Assembly: GCA_963727045.1 (NCBI GenBank) | Contig: CAVSES010000002.1 | Span: 1,550,001 to 1,614,000 of the forward strand | Source of the DNA: Bog-1198 sp963727045 | GTDB taxonomy: Bacteria; Pseudomonadota; Gammaproteobacteria; Steroidobacterales; Steroidobacteraceae | Length of the DNA stretch: 64,000 nt | Direction of reading: 5' to 3' | Shown here: piece after piece, positions 42,109 through 49,999 of the stretch | How positions within the stretch are numbered: the stretch's first letter is position 1 | Layout: each line of letters begins with the position of its first letter | Program-made: the position numbers and the translations under genes | The notes under the pieces: generated by a model | The model's database searches: none | Told to the model about the DNA's origin: nothing | Seen by the model: the letters and a program-made list of their open reading frames with translations, nothing else

Positions 42109-43242
42109 ATGGATTCCGTCAGTTCAGATGAAGTCTATCAAGACCAGATTCTCCCCTACGTCTCGCGTACCTTTGCGCTGACCATCCCCCAATTGCCGCC
42201 TGGCCTCCGCACCGCGGTGACCAGCGCCTACTTGCTTTGCCGCATTGCCGATACCATCGAGGACGAACCCGCCCTGTCGCCGCCTGAAACTTTGGCGTTT
42301 TTGCAACGATTCAGTTCCGTAGTGGCCGGACAAGAAGATCCTGAGGTTCTGGCCCGGGAAATCGCCCAGCGGCTCTCGGAACGGAGCTTGGCGACTGAGC
42401 GCGAATTGGTGAGCAACATGGGCCGGGTTCTTCGGGTCATGAGAGGCCTGAATGACTCGCAGCGGACCGCCATCCAACGCTGCGTCGATCTCATGTGCTT
42501 TGGAATGCCCCGCTTTCAGTTCAACGCCAGTCTCCAGGGTCTGGAACGCTCCAGCGACCTGGATGACTATTGCTACTATGTTGCAGGCGTGGTGGGCGAA
42601 ATGCTCACGGATCTGTTTTGCGACCATTCCCCGCAGATTGCCTGTCATCGTCATTCGCTCTTCGCCGTCGCTGCGTCATTTGCGCAAGGGCTTCAAATGA
42701 CCAACATTCTCAAGGACGTATGGGAGGATCGAAGCCGCGGTGCGTGCTGGTTGCCGCGGGATGTTTTTGCCCGTCACGGGTTTGATCTGTCGCTAATGGC
42801 AAGCGAACCTTTCGATCCGCGCTTCGGCGCCGGTTTCCGCGAACTCGTTGGCGTGGCCCACGCGCACTTGCGCAATGCCCTCGAGTACACACTCCTTATT
42901 CCGCGCGAGGAGACCGGCATTCGCCGCTTCTGCCTATGGGCGATAGGGCTTGCCGTGCTCACCTTGCGCAGGATCGAGCACAATCCGCGCTTTACGGCCG
43001 GCGCGGAGGTGAAGGTCTCGCGAAATGCGGTCGCCATGACCCGCGTCCTCACGAATTTCGCAGGACGCAGCGATTGGATGCTCCGATGGCTGTTCGCCCG
43101 GGCGGCGCGCGGCCTGCCGCTTTCGCCTCTGTCGGAGCTGCGCCATCCGCGGCCGGTACCGAGTGGGGATCAAGGCGAAGGCGAATCCGCCGATGAACTG
43201 CATCACGAGATGCGCCGCTCATACGGAAACTCGGGATCGTGA
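42109..43242 (+). CDS. Squalene synthase (single-enzyme, eukaryote-like type)
   Basis: Condenses two FPP to squalene through presqualene diphosphate. 377 residues. The first Asp-rich motif is in YLLCRIADTIEDEP and the second in QMTNILKDVWEDRSRG. YVSRTFALTIPQLPP at the N-terminus and YCYYVAGVVGEMLTDLF in the centre resemble farnesyl-diphosphate farnesyltransferase more than HpnC or HpnD. No second prenyl synthase gene and no intact HpnE are present, so one enzyme probably replaces the HpnC-HpnD-HpnE route. Phytoene synthase is a less likely alternative given the neighbours. The stop overlaps the GTG start of shc. Confidence 0.85.
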   Translation: MDSVSSDEVYQDQILPYVSRTFALTIPQLPPGLRTAVTSAYLLCRIADTIEDEPALSPPETLAFLQRFSSVVAGQEDPEVLAREIAQRLSERSLATERELVSNMGRVLRVMRGLNDSQRTAIQRCVDLMCFGMPRFQFNASLQGLERSSDLDDYCYYVAGVVGEMLTDLFCDHSPQIACHRHSLFAVAASFAQGLQMTNILKDVWEDRSRGACWLPRDVFARHGFDLSLMASEPFDPRFGAGFRELVGVAHAHLRNALEYTLLIPREETGIRRFCLWAIGLAVLTLRRIEHNPRFTAGAEVKVSRNAVAMTRVLTNFAGRSDWMLRWLFARAARGLPLSPLSELRHPRPVPSGDQGEGESADELHHEMRRSYGNSGS

Positions 43243-45221
43243 CTCGTATCGCACCGAAGCCGGGTTCTCACCCGGCACCGCAATCGGACGCGCGCGGCGA
43301 CATCGTGTCGCACACTCTGCGGCGGATCACCGATTCACCGCTGGATCACGCCGTCTTGGCCGCCCGCGACGCGTTGTTGACGCGACAGGATTCCCAGGGA
43401 CACTGGCTGTTCGAGCTCGAAGCCGATTGCACCATACCGGCCGAGTACATCATGATGATGCACTTCTTGGACGAGATCGACGCACCGCTCGAGGCCAAGA
43501 TGTGCCGCTACTTGCGCTCGGCGCAAGATCAGTCAGGCGGCTGGCCGCTCTACCATGGCGGGGACTTCGACATCAGCTGCTCGATCAAGGCCTATTACGC
43601 CTTGAAGCTTGCCGGAGACAAGCCGGACGCGCCGCACATGGTTCGGGCACGGGCGGCGATCTTGCAGCGCGGCGGCGCTGCGCGGGCCAATGTGTTCACA
43701 CGGATCGCGCTGGCTTTGTTCGGCCAGCTGCCATGGCGCGGCGTGCCCTATATCCCCGTAGAGATCATGCTGCTGCCTCGTTGGTTCCCGTTCCATCTGG
43801 ACAGGGTGGCCTACTGGTCCCGCACCGTCATGGTGCCGCTGTTCATTTTGTGCACCCGCAAGCCGATCGCCAAGAATCCGCGGAATGTGCACATTCGAGA
43901 GCTGTTCACCACTCCTCCGGAGGAGGAGCGGCATTATTTTCGGCGCCACGGCTTCTTGACCAAGGTGTTCTTGGCGGCCGATCGACTCGGACGCCTGATC
44001 GATCGCTTCATTCCGGCACGCATGCGCGAGACGGCGACCCGCCGCGCCGAAGCCTGGATGCTCGATCGGCTCAACGGTGAAGACGGCCTCGGCGCCATCT
44101 TTCCGGCCATGGTCAACGCTTTGGAAGCGATGGTGATACTGGGCTATGCGGCAGACGATCCGCGGCGCGTCACGGCCAAACGCGCTCTGCAAAAGCTCAC
44201 CGTCGTAGGACCATCGAGCGCCTACTGCCAGCCCTGCGTTTCGCCGATTTGGGACACCGCGCTCGCGGCCCTGGCGATGCAGGAGGCCGGCGACACCGCG
44301 TCGTCCGACGCATCGATTCGCGCGCTCGACTGGTTGAAGGCCCGGCAGCTGCTCGACGAACCTGCGGACTGGCAGGCGAAACGCCCGGGGTTGGCCGGCG
44401 GCGGTTGGGCATTTCAATTCGCAAACAGCCATTACCCGGATCTCGACGACACGGCCGTGGTCGCGTGGGCCATGCATCAATCCCGGGAAGCGGGCCGCTA
44501 CACCGAGAGCGTGCGCCGTGCTCTCGACTGGCTGACAGGGATGCAAAGCAAGGATGGCGGGTTTGCCGCGTTCGATGCCGACAACACCAGCTACTACCTC
44601 AATAAGATCCCGTTTGCCGATCATGGCGCACTCTTGGATCCTCCCACGAGCGATGTCACCGCCCGGGTGGTCACTGTGCTGGCGCGCATTGGACGCCCGC
44701 AGGACCGGGAGGCCCTGGAGCGAGCGATCAGGTACTTGCGCGAGCAGCAGGAGCCCGACGGTTCCTGGTTCGGGCGTTGGGGCACCAATTACATTTACGG
44801 CACGTGGTCGGTATTGACCGCGCTCGCGCAGGCGCACGTCGGGGCCGATGATCCGGCCGTGCGGCGTGCGGTCCTGTGGCTGACGGAGAGGCAGAATCCG
44901 GACGGCGGTTGGGGTGAGAGCAACGATACCTACGCGCAATCCCCGGACAGAAGAACGGCTTTCCCAAGTACGGCCTATCAGAGTGCTTGGGCGCTTCTCG
45001 GTTTGCTCGCTGCCGGCGGGAGCGGATCGGATGCCGCGCGGCGCGGTGCGGAGTTCCTGATGCGCACGCAGCAGGCCGACGGACTTTGGAGCGACCCCAG
45101 TTTCACGGCGCCCGGCTTTCCGCGGGTGTTCTATTTGAGATATCACGGTTATTCCGCGTATTTCCCGCTGTGGGCGCTGGCGGCATACCGCACCCTGACA
45201 CGCCGCGGAACTCCTCATTGA
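43239..45221 (+). CDS. shc: Squalene-hopene cyclase
   Basis: Membrane-associated cyclase turning squalene into hop-22(29)-ene and hopanol, 660 residues. The catalytic DxDD is in NSHYPDLDDTAVVAWA near residue 405. Several QW repeats are visible: LTRQDSQGHWLFELEADCTI, RSAQDQSGGWPLYHGGDFDI, TGMQSKDGGFAAFDADNT, REQQEPDGSWFGRWGTNYIY and TERQNPDGGWGESNDTYAQ. The end PGFPRVFYLRYHGYSAYFPL is the conserved C-terminal motif. GTG 43239 overlaps the previous stop, and its own stop overlaps the likely TTG start of hpnG. Confidence 0.97.
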   Translation: MTRIAPKPGSHPAPQSDARGDIVSHTLRRITDSPLDHAVLAARDALLTRQDSQGHWLFELEADCTIPAEYIMMMHFLDEIDAPLEAKMCRYLRSAQDQSGGWPLYHGGDFDISCSIKAYYALKLAGDKPDAPHMVRARAAILQRGGAARANVFTRIALALFGQLPWRGVPYIPVEIMLLPRWFPFHLDRVAYWSRTVMVPLFILCTRKPIAKNPRNVHIRELFTTPPEEERHYFRRHGFLTKVFLAADRLGRLIDRFIPARMRETATRRAEAWMLDRLNGEDGLGAIFPAMVNALEAMVILGYAADDPRRVTAKRALQKLTVVGPSSAYCQPCVSPIWDTALAALAMQEAGDTASSDASIRALDWLKARQLLDEPADWQAKRPGLAGGGWAFQFANSHYPDLDDTAVVAWAMHQSREAGRYTESVRRALDWLTGMQSKDGGFAAFDADNTSYYLNKIPFADHGALLDPPTSDVTARVVTVLARIGRPQDREALERAIRYLREQQEPDGSWFGRWGTNYIYGTWSVLTALAQAHVGADDPAVRRAVLWLTERQNPDGGWGESNDTYAQSPDRRTAFPSTAYQSAWALLGLLAAGGSGSDAARRGAEFLMRTQQADGLWSDPSFTAPGFPRVFYLRYHGYSAYFPLWALAAYRTLTRRGTPH

Positions 45222-45940
45222 ATGGGGTGGGCGTCGTTGTGGCGCTCGAGGCGGAGGCGCGCACCCTGGGGCGGGCGGTGCGGCGGAGCGACGGATTGTG
45301 GTCCCTCGGCGGCGGCGCGTTGATGTCAGTTGGCGGCATGGGAAGCGAGTTCGCCGCCGCTGCTGCACAAGCCCTCGCCGATGCCGGAGCCGCGGCCTTG
45401 ATGAGTTTCGGACTGGCCGGTGGGCTCGATCCAAGTTTGCAGGCGGGCAGTGTCGTAGTTCCGCACGAGGTCATTTCCTGTGACAGTGTGCGATACCGCA
45501 CTACCGAGGCGTGGCGCGAGCCGCTGTGCGTCGCGTTCGCCGTTGAGCGACCGGTGGCGGCGGGCGCTTTGCTCACGAGCCCCGTGTCGATTGCCGCCGT
45601 TGCAGACAAGGCCGCGGCCTTTCGCGAGACCGGTGCCATCGCTGTCGATATGGAAAGTTCGGGCGTCGCGCGCGTCGCCGCCGCCAGGAATCTGCCGTTC
45701 ATCGCGGTCCGGGTGATCGTTGACACGGCCGCCGACGCGCTGCCGCGGGCCGTGGCGGCCGCGGGCCGTGCCGGACATTTGAACATCCCCCGCCTTGTCG
45801 GCGGGCTGATACTGGCGCCGCAGGATCTATTTGCGCTGATCGGTCTTGCGCGGCGATATCGGGCCGCAACCCGCTCTCTCGCCGGCATGGCCCGGGCGGG
45901 TTTGCTGACGCCGTTTATCGCCGGCGCCCGCGTCGCATGA
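45218..45940 (+). CDS. hpnG: Hopanoid-associated nucleosidase/phosphorylase HpnG
   Basis: PNP/UDP-fold enzyme that removes adenine from adenosylhopane to give (phospho)ribosylhopane. 240 residues. The N-terminus VGVVVALEAEARTLG and SVGGMGSEFAAAAAQAL, LMSFGLAGGLDPSLQAGSVV and GAIAVDMESSGVARVAAARN are typical, the last including the substrate-binding Glu. The start is taken as TTG 45218, overlapping the shc stop; GTG 45227 is the alternative. The stop overlaps the hpnA start (ATGA). Confidence 0.88.
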   Translation: MNGVGVVVALEAEARTLGRAVRRSDGLWSLGGGALMSVGGMGSEFAAAAAQALADAGAAALMSFGLAGGLDPSLQAGSVVVPHEVISCDSVRYRTTEAWREPLCVAFAVERPVAAGALLTSPVSIAAVADKAAAFRETGAIAVDMESSGVARVAAARNLPFIAVRVIVDTAADALPRAVAAAGRAGHLNIPRLVGGLILAPQDLFALIGLARRYRAATRSLAGMARAGLLTPFIAGARVA

Positions 45941-46923
45941 GGGCGCTGGTCACCGGTGCAACCGGTTTTGTCGGCGCAGCGGTCACCAGAGCTTTGGGGG
46001 TCGCCGGCTGGCAGGTTCGTGCGCTGGCGCGCCGAGGCGGCGATCGCAGCAATCTCGAGAACTTGCCGATTGACATAGCTGAAGGCGATCTCGCCGACCC
46101 CGATTCTCTCGAGCGCGCGCTCGAGAATTGCGGGGCGCTATTCCACGTCGCCGCCGATTACAGGCTCGGAGTTCGCGATCCGGCATCCCTGTATCACACG
46201 AACGTCGACGGTACCCGCCGTATCTTGACAGCCGCGCGCGCCGCGGGCGTCGAGCGCGTGGTCTACACGAGCAGCGTCGCCACCATCGGCATACCGGCGG
46301 ATGGTTCGCCGGGAAATGAGACGACCTCGGTGAGCCTCGGCGACATGGTCGGACATTACAAGCGTTCGAAGTACCTCGCCGAAGAAGTTGCGCGAGACGC
46401 GGCGCGAAGCGGCATGTCCGTCGTCATCGTCAATCCATCGACGCCCGTCGGCCCGGGCGACATCAAGCCCACGCCGACGGGCCGATTGGTGTTGGACGCC
46501 GCAGCGGGCAACATGCCTGCATACGTCGATACCGGCCTCAATATCGTGCATGTCGACGACGTCGCCGCGGGCCATCTGCTGGCCTATGAACGTGGTAGAT
46601 CGGGCGAGCGGTATATCCTCGGCGGAGAAGACATGACGTTGCGGGAGATGCTCGGGGCCATTGCGACGCTGGTCGGCCGAAAGCCGCCCGCCATCCGCCT
46701 GCCGTACGCAGCGATCTTGCCGATCGCCTACGTGGCAGAAGCCTTCGCCAGGCTCTCGGGTCGAACCGGCAGAATCACCCTCGAAGGCGTGCGCATGTCG
46801 CGCAAACGGATGTTCTTCTCGAGCGGCAAGGCCGTCAGCGAGTTGGGTTACAGCTTCAGGCCGCCCATCGATGCGTTTGCGGATGCGGTGCGCTGGTTTC
46901 GCGAGCGTGGCCTGCTGTCTTAG
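45937..46923 (+). CDS. hpnA: Hopanoid-associated sugar epimerase HpnA
   Basis: Extended SDR (NAD-dependent epimerase family), 328 residues. The cofactor motif is LVTGATGFVGAAVTRALG; VVYTSSVATIG and HYKRSKYLAEEVARDA carry the catalytic Ser and YxxxK; VNPSTPVGPGDIKPTPTG and LNIVHVDDVAAGHLLAYE follow. This matches the HpnA subgroup found in hopanoid loci, where it is thought to act on the side-chain sugar. Last gene of the four-gene overlapping set starting with squalene synthase. Confidence 0.9.
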   Translation: MRALVTGATGFVGAAVTRALGVAGWQVRALARRGGDRSNLENLPIDIAEGDLADPDSLERALENCGALFHVAADYRLGVRDPASLYHTNVDGTRRILTAARAAGVERVVYTSSVATIGIPADGSPGNETTSVSLGDMVGHYKRSKYLAEEVARDAARSGMSVVIVNPSTPVGPGDIKPTPTGRLVLDAAAGNMPAYVDTGLNIVHVDDVAAGHLLAYERGRSGERYILGGEDMTLREMLGAIATLVGRKPPAIRLPYAAILPIAYVAEAFARLSGRTGRITLEGVRMSRKRMFFSSGKAVSELGYSFRPPIDAFADAVRWFRERGLLS

Positions 46924-47165
46924 GAGCGTCGTTTGACCGCCGGCTGCATGAAACGGCGCGCGAATCTCGCGAGCGCCGGAACGGCGGATGGCCGCAGCAG
47001 ACGGGGATCGTAAAAACCCATCCGTGCTGATTCGAACAGGCCGAAGGCGAAAAAACTGTCGATGCACCCGCTGTACCCGGTCACCATGAACGCCCATTGC
47101 GGATTCCCCGGAACCGCGTAGGCAGGCTCGGGGGCCAATCGATCGCCGCGGGTTTGTACGATTAA
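46920..47165 (-). pseudogene. Possible C-terminal remnant of a flavoprotein
   Basis: The 346-base gap between hpnA and idi contains one protein-like minus-strand frame. It reads LAPEPAYAVPGNPQWAFMVT, then GYSGCIDSFFAFGLFESARM, and ends ARFARRFMQPAVKRRS. The segment GxxGxIDxFFxFGxxxxxxxG resembles the third FAD-contact motif of geranylgeranyl-reductase-like flavoproteins, in which GDAAG-FIDPFF is common. No N-terminal FAD domain is present, so it would be a fragment. The upstream limit is arbitrary. It could also be a small intact unknown gene or chance. Confidence 0.3.
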
Positions 47166-47269
47166 AAGTGTCAAGCAGCGTCCGACAGAAGAGCGTCTTG
47201 TGCTCATCGCTGCCGCGGGCCGCGCAAGCCGCTGGCGTGGACATTTCGCAAGCGGCTATCATCGCTTCC

Positions 47270-47860
47270 ATGGACGAATCTCACGACAACCGGGCAGGTA
47301 CCGCAAGGGAGGCCGCGGATGGAGATTCCCTGATTCTGGTCGACGAGGCCGATCAAGGGGTCGGTCACTTGAGCAAGCTCAAGTGCCACGAGGGCCGGGG
47401 CATCCTGCACCGGGCGTTTTCCCTGCTGATATTCAACGGCAGCGGCGAGCTGCTCCTGCAACAGCGGTCGGCGTCCAAACGGCTCTGGCCCTCATATTGG
47501 TCGAACAGCTGCTGCAGCCATCCGCGCGGCACCGAGACCATGGAGTTGGCCACCCAGCGCCGACTGTACGAGGAGCTCGGCCTCCAATGTCCCCTGCATT
47601 TTCTGTTCAAGTTCCAGTACCAGGCGCAATTCGACGCCACCGGCGCGGAGAACGAGCTTTGCTCCGTGTTCGTCGGACGCAGCACCGCTCCCCTTAAGAT
47701 CAATCGGAACGAAATACTCGCCTGGCGCTGGATCAGCCCGCAAGCACTGCAGGCCGAGATGACGGGCGGCAACGCCGGGAACTTTACTCCATGGTTCAGG
47801 ATCGAATGGGCTCGGATCTGGCGGGATCACCGCGGCCAAATCCAAGGAATTTCAATCTAA
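47270..47860 (+). CDS. idi: Isopentenyl-diphosphate delta-isomerase, type I
   Basis: Nudix-fold metalloenzyme interconverting IPP and DMAPP. 196 residues. The start ATG 47270 gives MDESHDNRAGT. Characteristic segments are HRAFSLLIFNGSGELLLQQR, the catalytic Cys in WPSYWSNSCCSHPRGTETME, and RRLYEELGLQCPLHF with the Nudix-like Glu pair. The C-terminus has INRNEILAWRWISPQALQAE. Type I enzymes are optional in bacteria using the MEP route; here it sits between hopanoid genes, which fits a need to raise flux to FPP. hpnH starts 35 bp downstream. Confidence 0.93.
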   Translation: MDESHDNRAGTAREAADGDSLILVDEADQGVGHLSKLKCHEGRGILHRAFSLLIFNGSGELLLQQRSASKRLWPSYWSNSCCSHPRGTETMELATQRRLYEELGLQCPLHFLFKFQYQAQFDATGAENELCSVFVGRSTAPLKINRNEILAWRWISPQALQAEMTGGNAGNFTPWFRIEWARIWRDHRGQIQGISI

Positions 47861-47895
47861 ATTGGGCTTTCAGTCCGCTCACGGTAAGATAGCGC

Positions 47896-49029
47896 ATGGC
47901 CATCCCATTGCTTCAAATGTACAAGGTCGCGCGTTATATCGCGGGCCGCAAGCTGCGCGGCGACAAACGCTATCCGCTGGTGCTCATGTTGGAACCTCTG
48001 TTCCAGTGCAATCTCGCCTGCTCCGGCTGCGGGAAGATCGACTATCCGAAGGAAATCCTGCAAAAGCGAGTCGGAGTCGAGGACGCATTGCGCGCCGTCG
48101 ACGAATGCGGCGCGCCCATCGTATCCATCCCCGGGGGTGAGCCGCTCATCCACAAGGAAATGCCGCAGATCGTGTCCGGCATCGTGGCGCGCAAGAAATT
48201 CGTTTACCTGTGCACGAATGCAATCCTGCTTTCCAAGCACATCGAGGAATATCAACCCTCGCCGTACCTGACGTTCTCGATTCATCTGGACGGCAACCGG
48301 GAGCGTCACGACGAGTCGGTGTGCCAGGAAGGGGTGTTCGACAAGGCGGTGGCGGCGATCCAATTGGCCAAGGCCAAGGGTTTTCGCGTGACCATCAACT
48401 GCACCTTGTTCAACGGCGAGGACCCGGCCGACGTGGCGGAGTTTTTCGACACGGTCACCGCGCTCGGGGTCGAAGGAATCACGGTTTCCCCCGGATACAG
48501 CTATCACCACGCGCCAAAACAGGACGTGTTCCTCGGGCGCAATGCCAGCAAGCAGCTGTTTCGCGGGGTCTTCAGCCGCCGACGCCGGCCCTCCGGGAGA
48601 CAGTGGTCGTTCAATCATTCCGCCCTGTTCCTGGATTTTCTCGCCGGCAACCAGACGTATCAATGCACGCCGTGGAGCAACCCCACGTACAACATTTTCG
48701 GCTGGCAGCGGCCTTGCTATCTCTTGTCGGACGAGGGCTACGCGCCGACCTACCGTTCGCTGATCGACGATACGGAGTGGGACAAGTACGGGGTCGGCAA
48801 GAATCCGCGATGCGACAACTGCATGGCCCATTGCGGATTCGAGGGCACCGCGGTCAATGACGCATTCAGCCACCCCCTCAAGGCGTTGAAGGCCTGGATG
48901 CATGGGCCGCGTACGACCGGCCGGATGGCGCCCGATCTGCCGATCAAGTATGCCGAGGGGGCGAGGTACGGTACCGTCGCAGCAATCCCGCTCAGCGAGA
49001 TCAAACACGCCAGCCGGGAGAATGCGTGA
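47896..49029 (+). CDS. hpnH: Hopanoid biosynthesis radical SAM protein HpnH
   Basis: Radical SAM enzyme that adds the 5'-deoxyadenosyl group to diploptene to form adenosylhopane. 377 residues. The cluster motif CxxxCxxC is in MLEPLFQCNLACSGCGKIDY. Downstream are VSIPGGEPLIHKEMPQIVSG, LTFSIHLDGNRERHDESVCQ and YSYHHAPKQDVFLGR. A C-terminal Cys pair region (RCDNCMAHCGFEGTAVNDA) is typical of HpnH. Start ATG 47896. It precedes HpnG in the pathway. Its stop overlaps the ispA start region. Confidence 0.97.
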   Translation: MAIPLLQMYKVARYIAGRKLRGDKRYPLVLMLEPLFQCNLACSGCGKIDYPKEILQKRVGVEDALRAVDECGAPIVSIPGGEPLIHKEMPQIVSGIVARKKFVYLCTNAILLSKHIEEYQPSPYLTFSIHLDGNRERHDESVCQEGVFDKAVAAIQLAKAKGFRVTINCTLFNGEDPADVAEFFDTVTALGVEGITVSPGYSYHHAPKQDVFLGRNASKQLFRGVFSRRRRPSGRQWSFNHSALFLDFLAGNQTYQCTPWSNPTYNIFGWQRPCYLLSDEGYAPTYRSLIDDTEWDKYGVGKNPRCDNCMAHCGFEGTAVNDAFSHPLKALKAWMHGPRTTGRMAPDLPIKYAEGARYGTVAAIPLSEIKHASRENA

Positions 49030-49999
49030 GGCGGGAGAGCGACGACGGTCGACCCGCGTGAACGACGCTGATCGCTGCCCGCGCGAGCCGGACGAGTCCG
49101 CAAGCCGCGATGCATTCGGCTCGCAGCTCGAAGCCTGGCGCGTGCGCATGGAACACGCGCTGGAGGCGCGCCTTCCGGCGGCGAGCGTCGTGCCCGCCCG
49201 CTTGCACGAGGCAATGCGCTATAGCGTGCTGGCAGGGGGCAAGCGCATTCGCCCGGCATTGATGTTCGCCACGGCGCGCACCCTGGGCCTGTCGGAAGAC
49301 CAGGTGGAGGCGGCAGCGTGTGCGATCGAATTGGTGCACGTCTATTCGCTGGTTCACGATGACCTGCCGGCGATGGACAACGATGATCTGCGCCGCGGGC
49401 GCCCAACCTGCCACAAGGCGTTTGATGAGGCCACCGCGCTGCTGGTCGGAGACGCGCTGCAGCCGCTGGCCTTCCAATTGCTTGCCAGCGATCCGGCACT
49501 GCCTGCCTCGCCGGCAATACGGCTGCGGTTGATCGATATGCTTGCGCAGGCCATCGGCACCCTGGGGATGGCCGGAGGCCAGGCAATCGATTTGGCTGCG
49601 CAAGGCACGCGGCTCGACATCACTCAAGTGGAAGACATGCATGCGCGCAAGACCGGGGCGGTGATTCGCGCCAGCGTGCTGATGGCCGCGGAGTGCGCCC
49701 CCTCCCTTGACCCGGATCTCTATGGCGTCCTGGCACGGTTTGCTGCGGCGGTCGGTCTGGCCTTCCAGATCCAGGATGATCTCTTGGACGTGACCGGCGA
49801 TGCCGCGATGTTGGGCAAGGCGACGGGTGCGGACAGCGAGCGCGCAAAGCCCACGCATCCGGCGATCATCGGCATACCGGCCTCGCAACAACGAGTCCGG
49901 CTTTTGCACAATCAGGCGCTCAACGCACTGGCGCCATTCGGCGACCGTGCGCAATCTCTGCGCTCCCTCGCCAATTGGCTCCTCTCGCGCCAGTATTGA
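49022..49999 (+). CDS. ispA: Farnesyl diphosphate synthase
   Basis: Head-to-tail prenyltransferase making C15 FPP, the substrate of squalene synthase. Up to 325 residues. The first Asp-rich motif is in YSLVHDDLPAMDNDDLRRGR and the second in GLAFQIQDDLLDVTGD. GGKRIRPALMFATARTLG and THPAIIGIPASQQRVRLLHN also match. The start ATG 49022 overlaps the hpnH stop; GTG 49058 would give a length closer to other IspA proteins. The 3' end overlaps the diguanylate cyclase start by 25 bp. Confidence 0.95.
   Translation: MREAGERRRSTRVNDADRCPREPDESASRDAFGSQLEAWRVRMEHALEARLPAASVVPARLHEAMRYSVLAGGKRIRPALMFATARTLGLSEDQVEAAACAIELVHVYSLVHDDLPAMDNDDLRRGRPTCHKAFDEATALLVGDALQPLAFQLLASDPALPASPAIRLRLIDMLAQAIGTLGMAGGQAIDLAAQGTRLDITQVEDMHARKTGAVIRASVLMAAECAPSLDPDLYGVLARFAAAVGLAFQIQDDLLDVTGDAAMLGKATGADSERAKPTHPAIIGIPASQQRVRLLHNQALNALAPFGDRAQSLRSLANWLLSRQY

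Noticed and set aside
43533..45434. 633-residue open frame antisense to squalene-hopene cyclase
   Set aside because: It mirrors shc codon bias in GC-rich DNA, lacks any recognisable domain, and shc itself is full length with all motifs.
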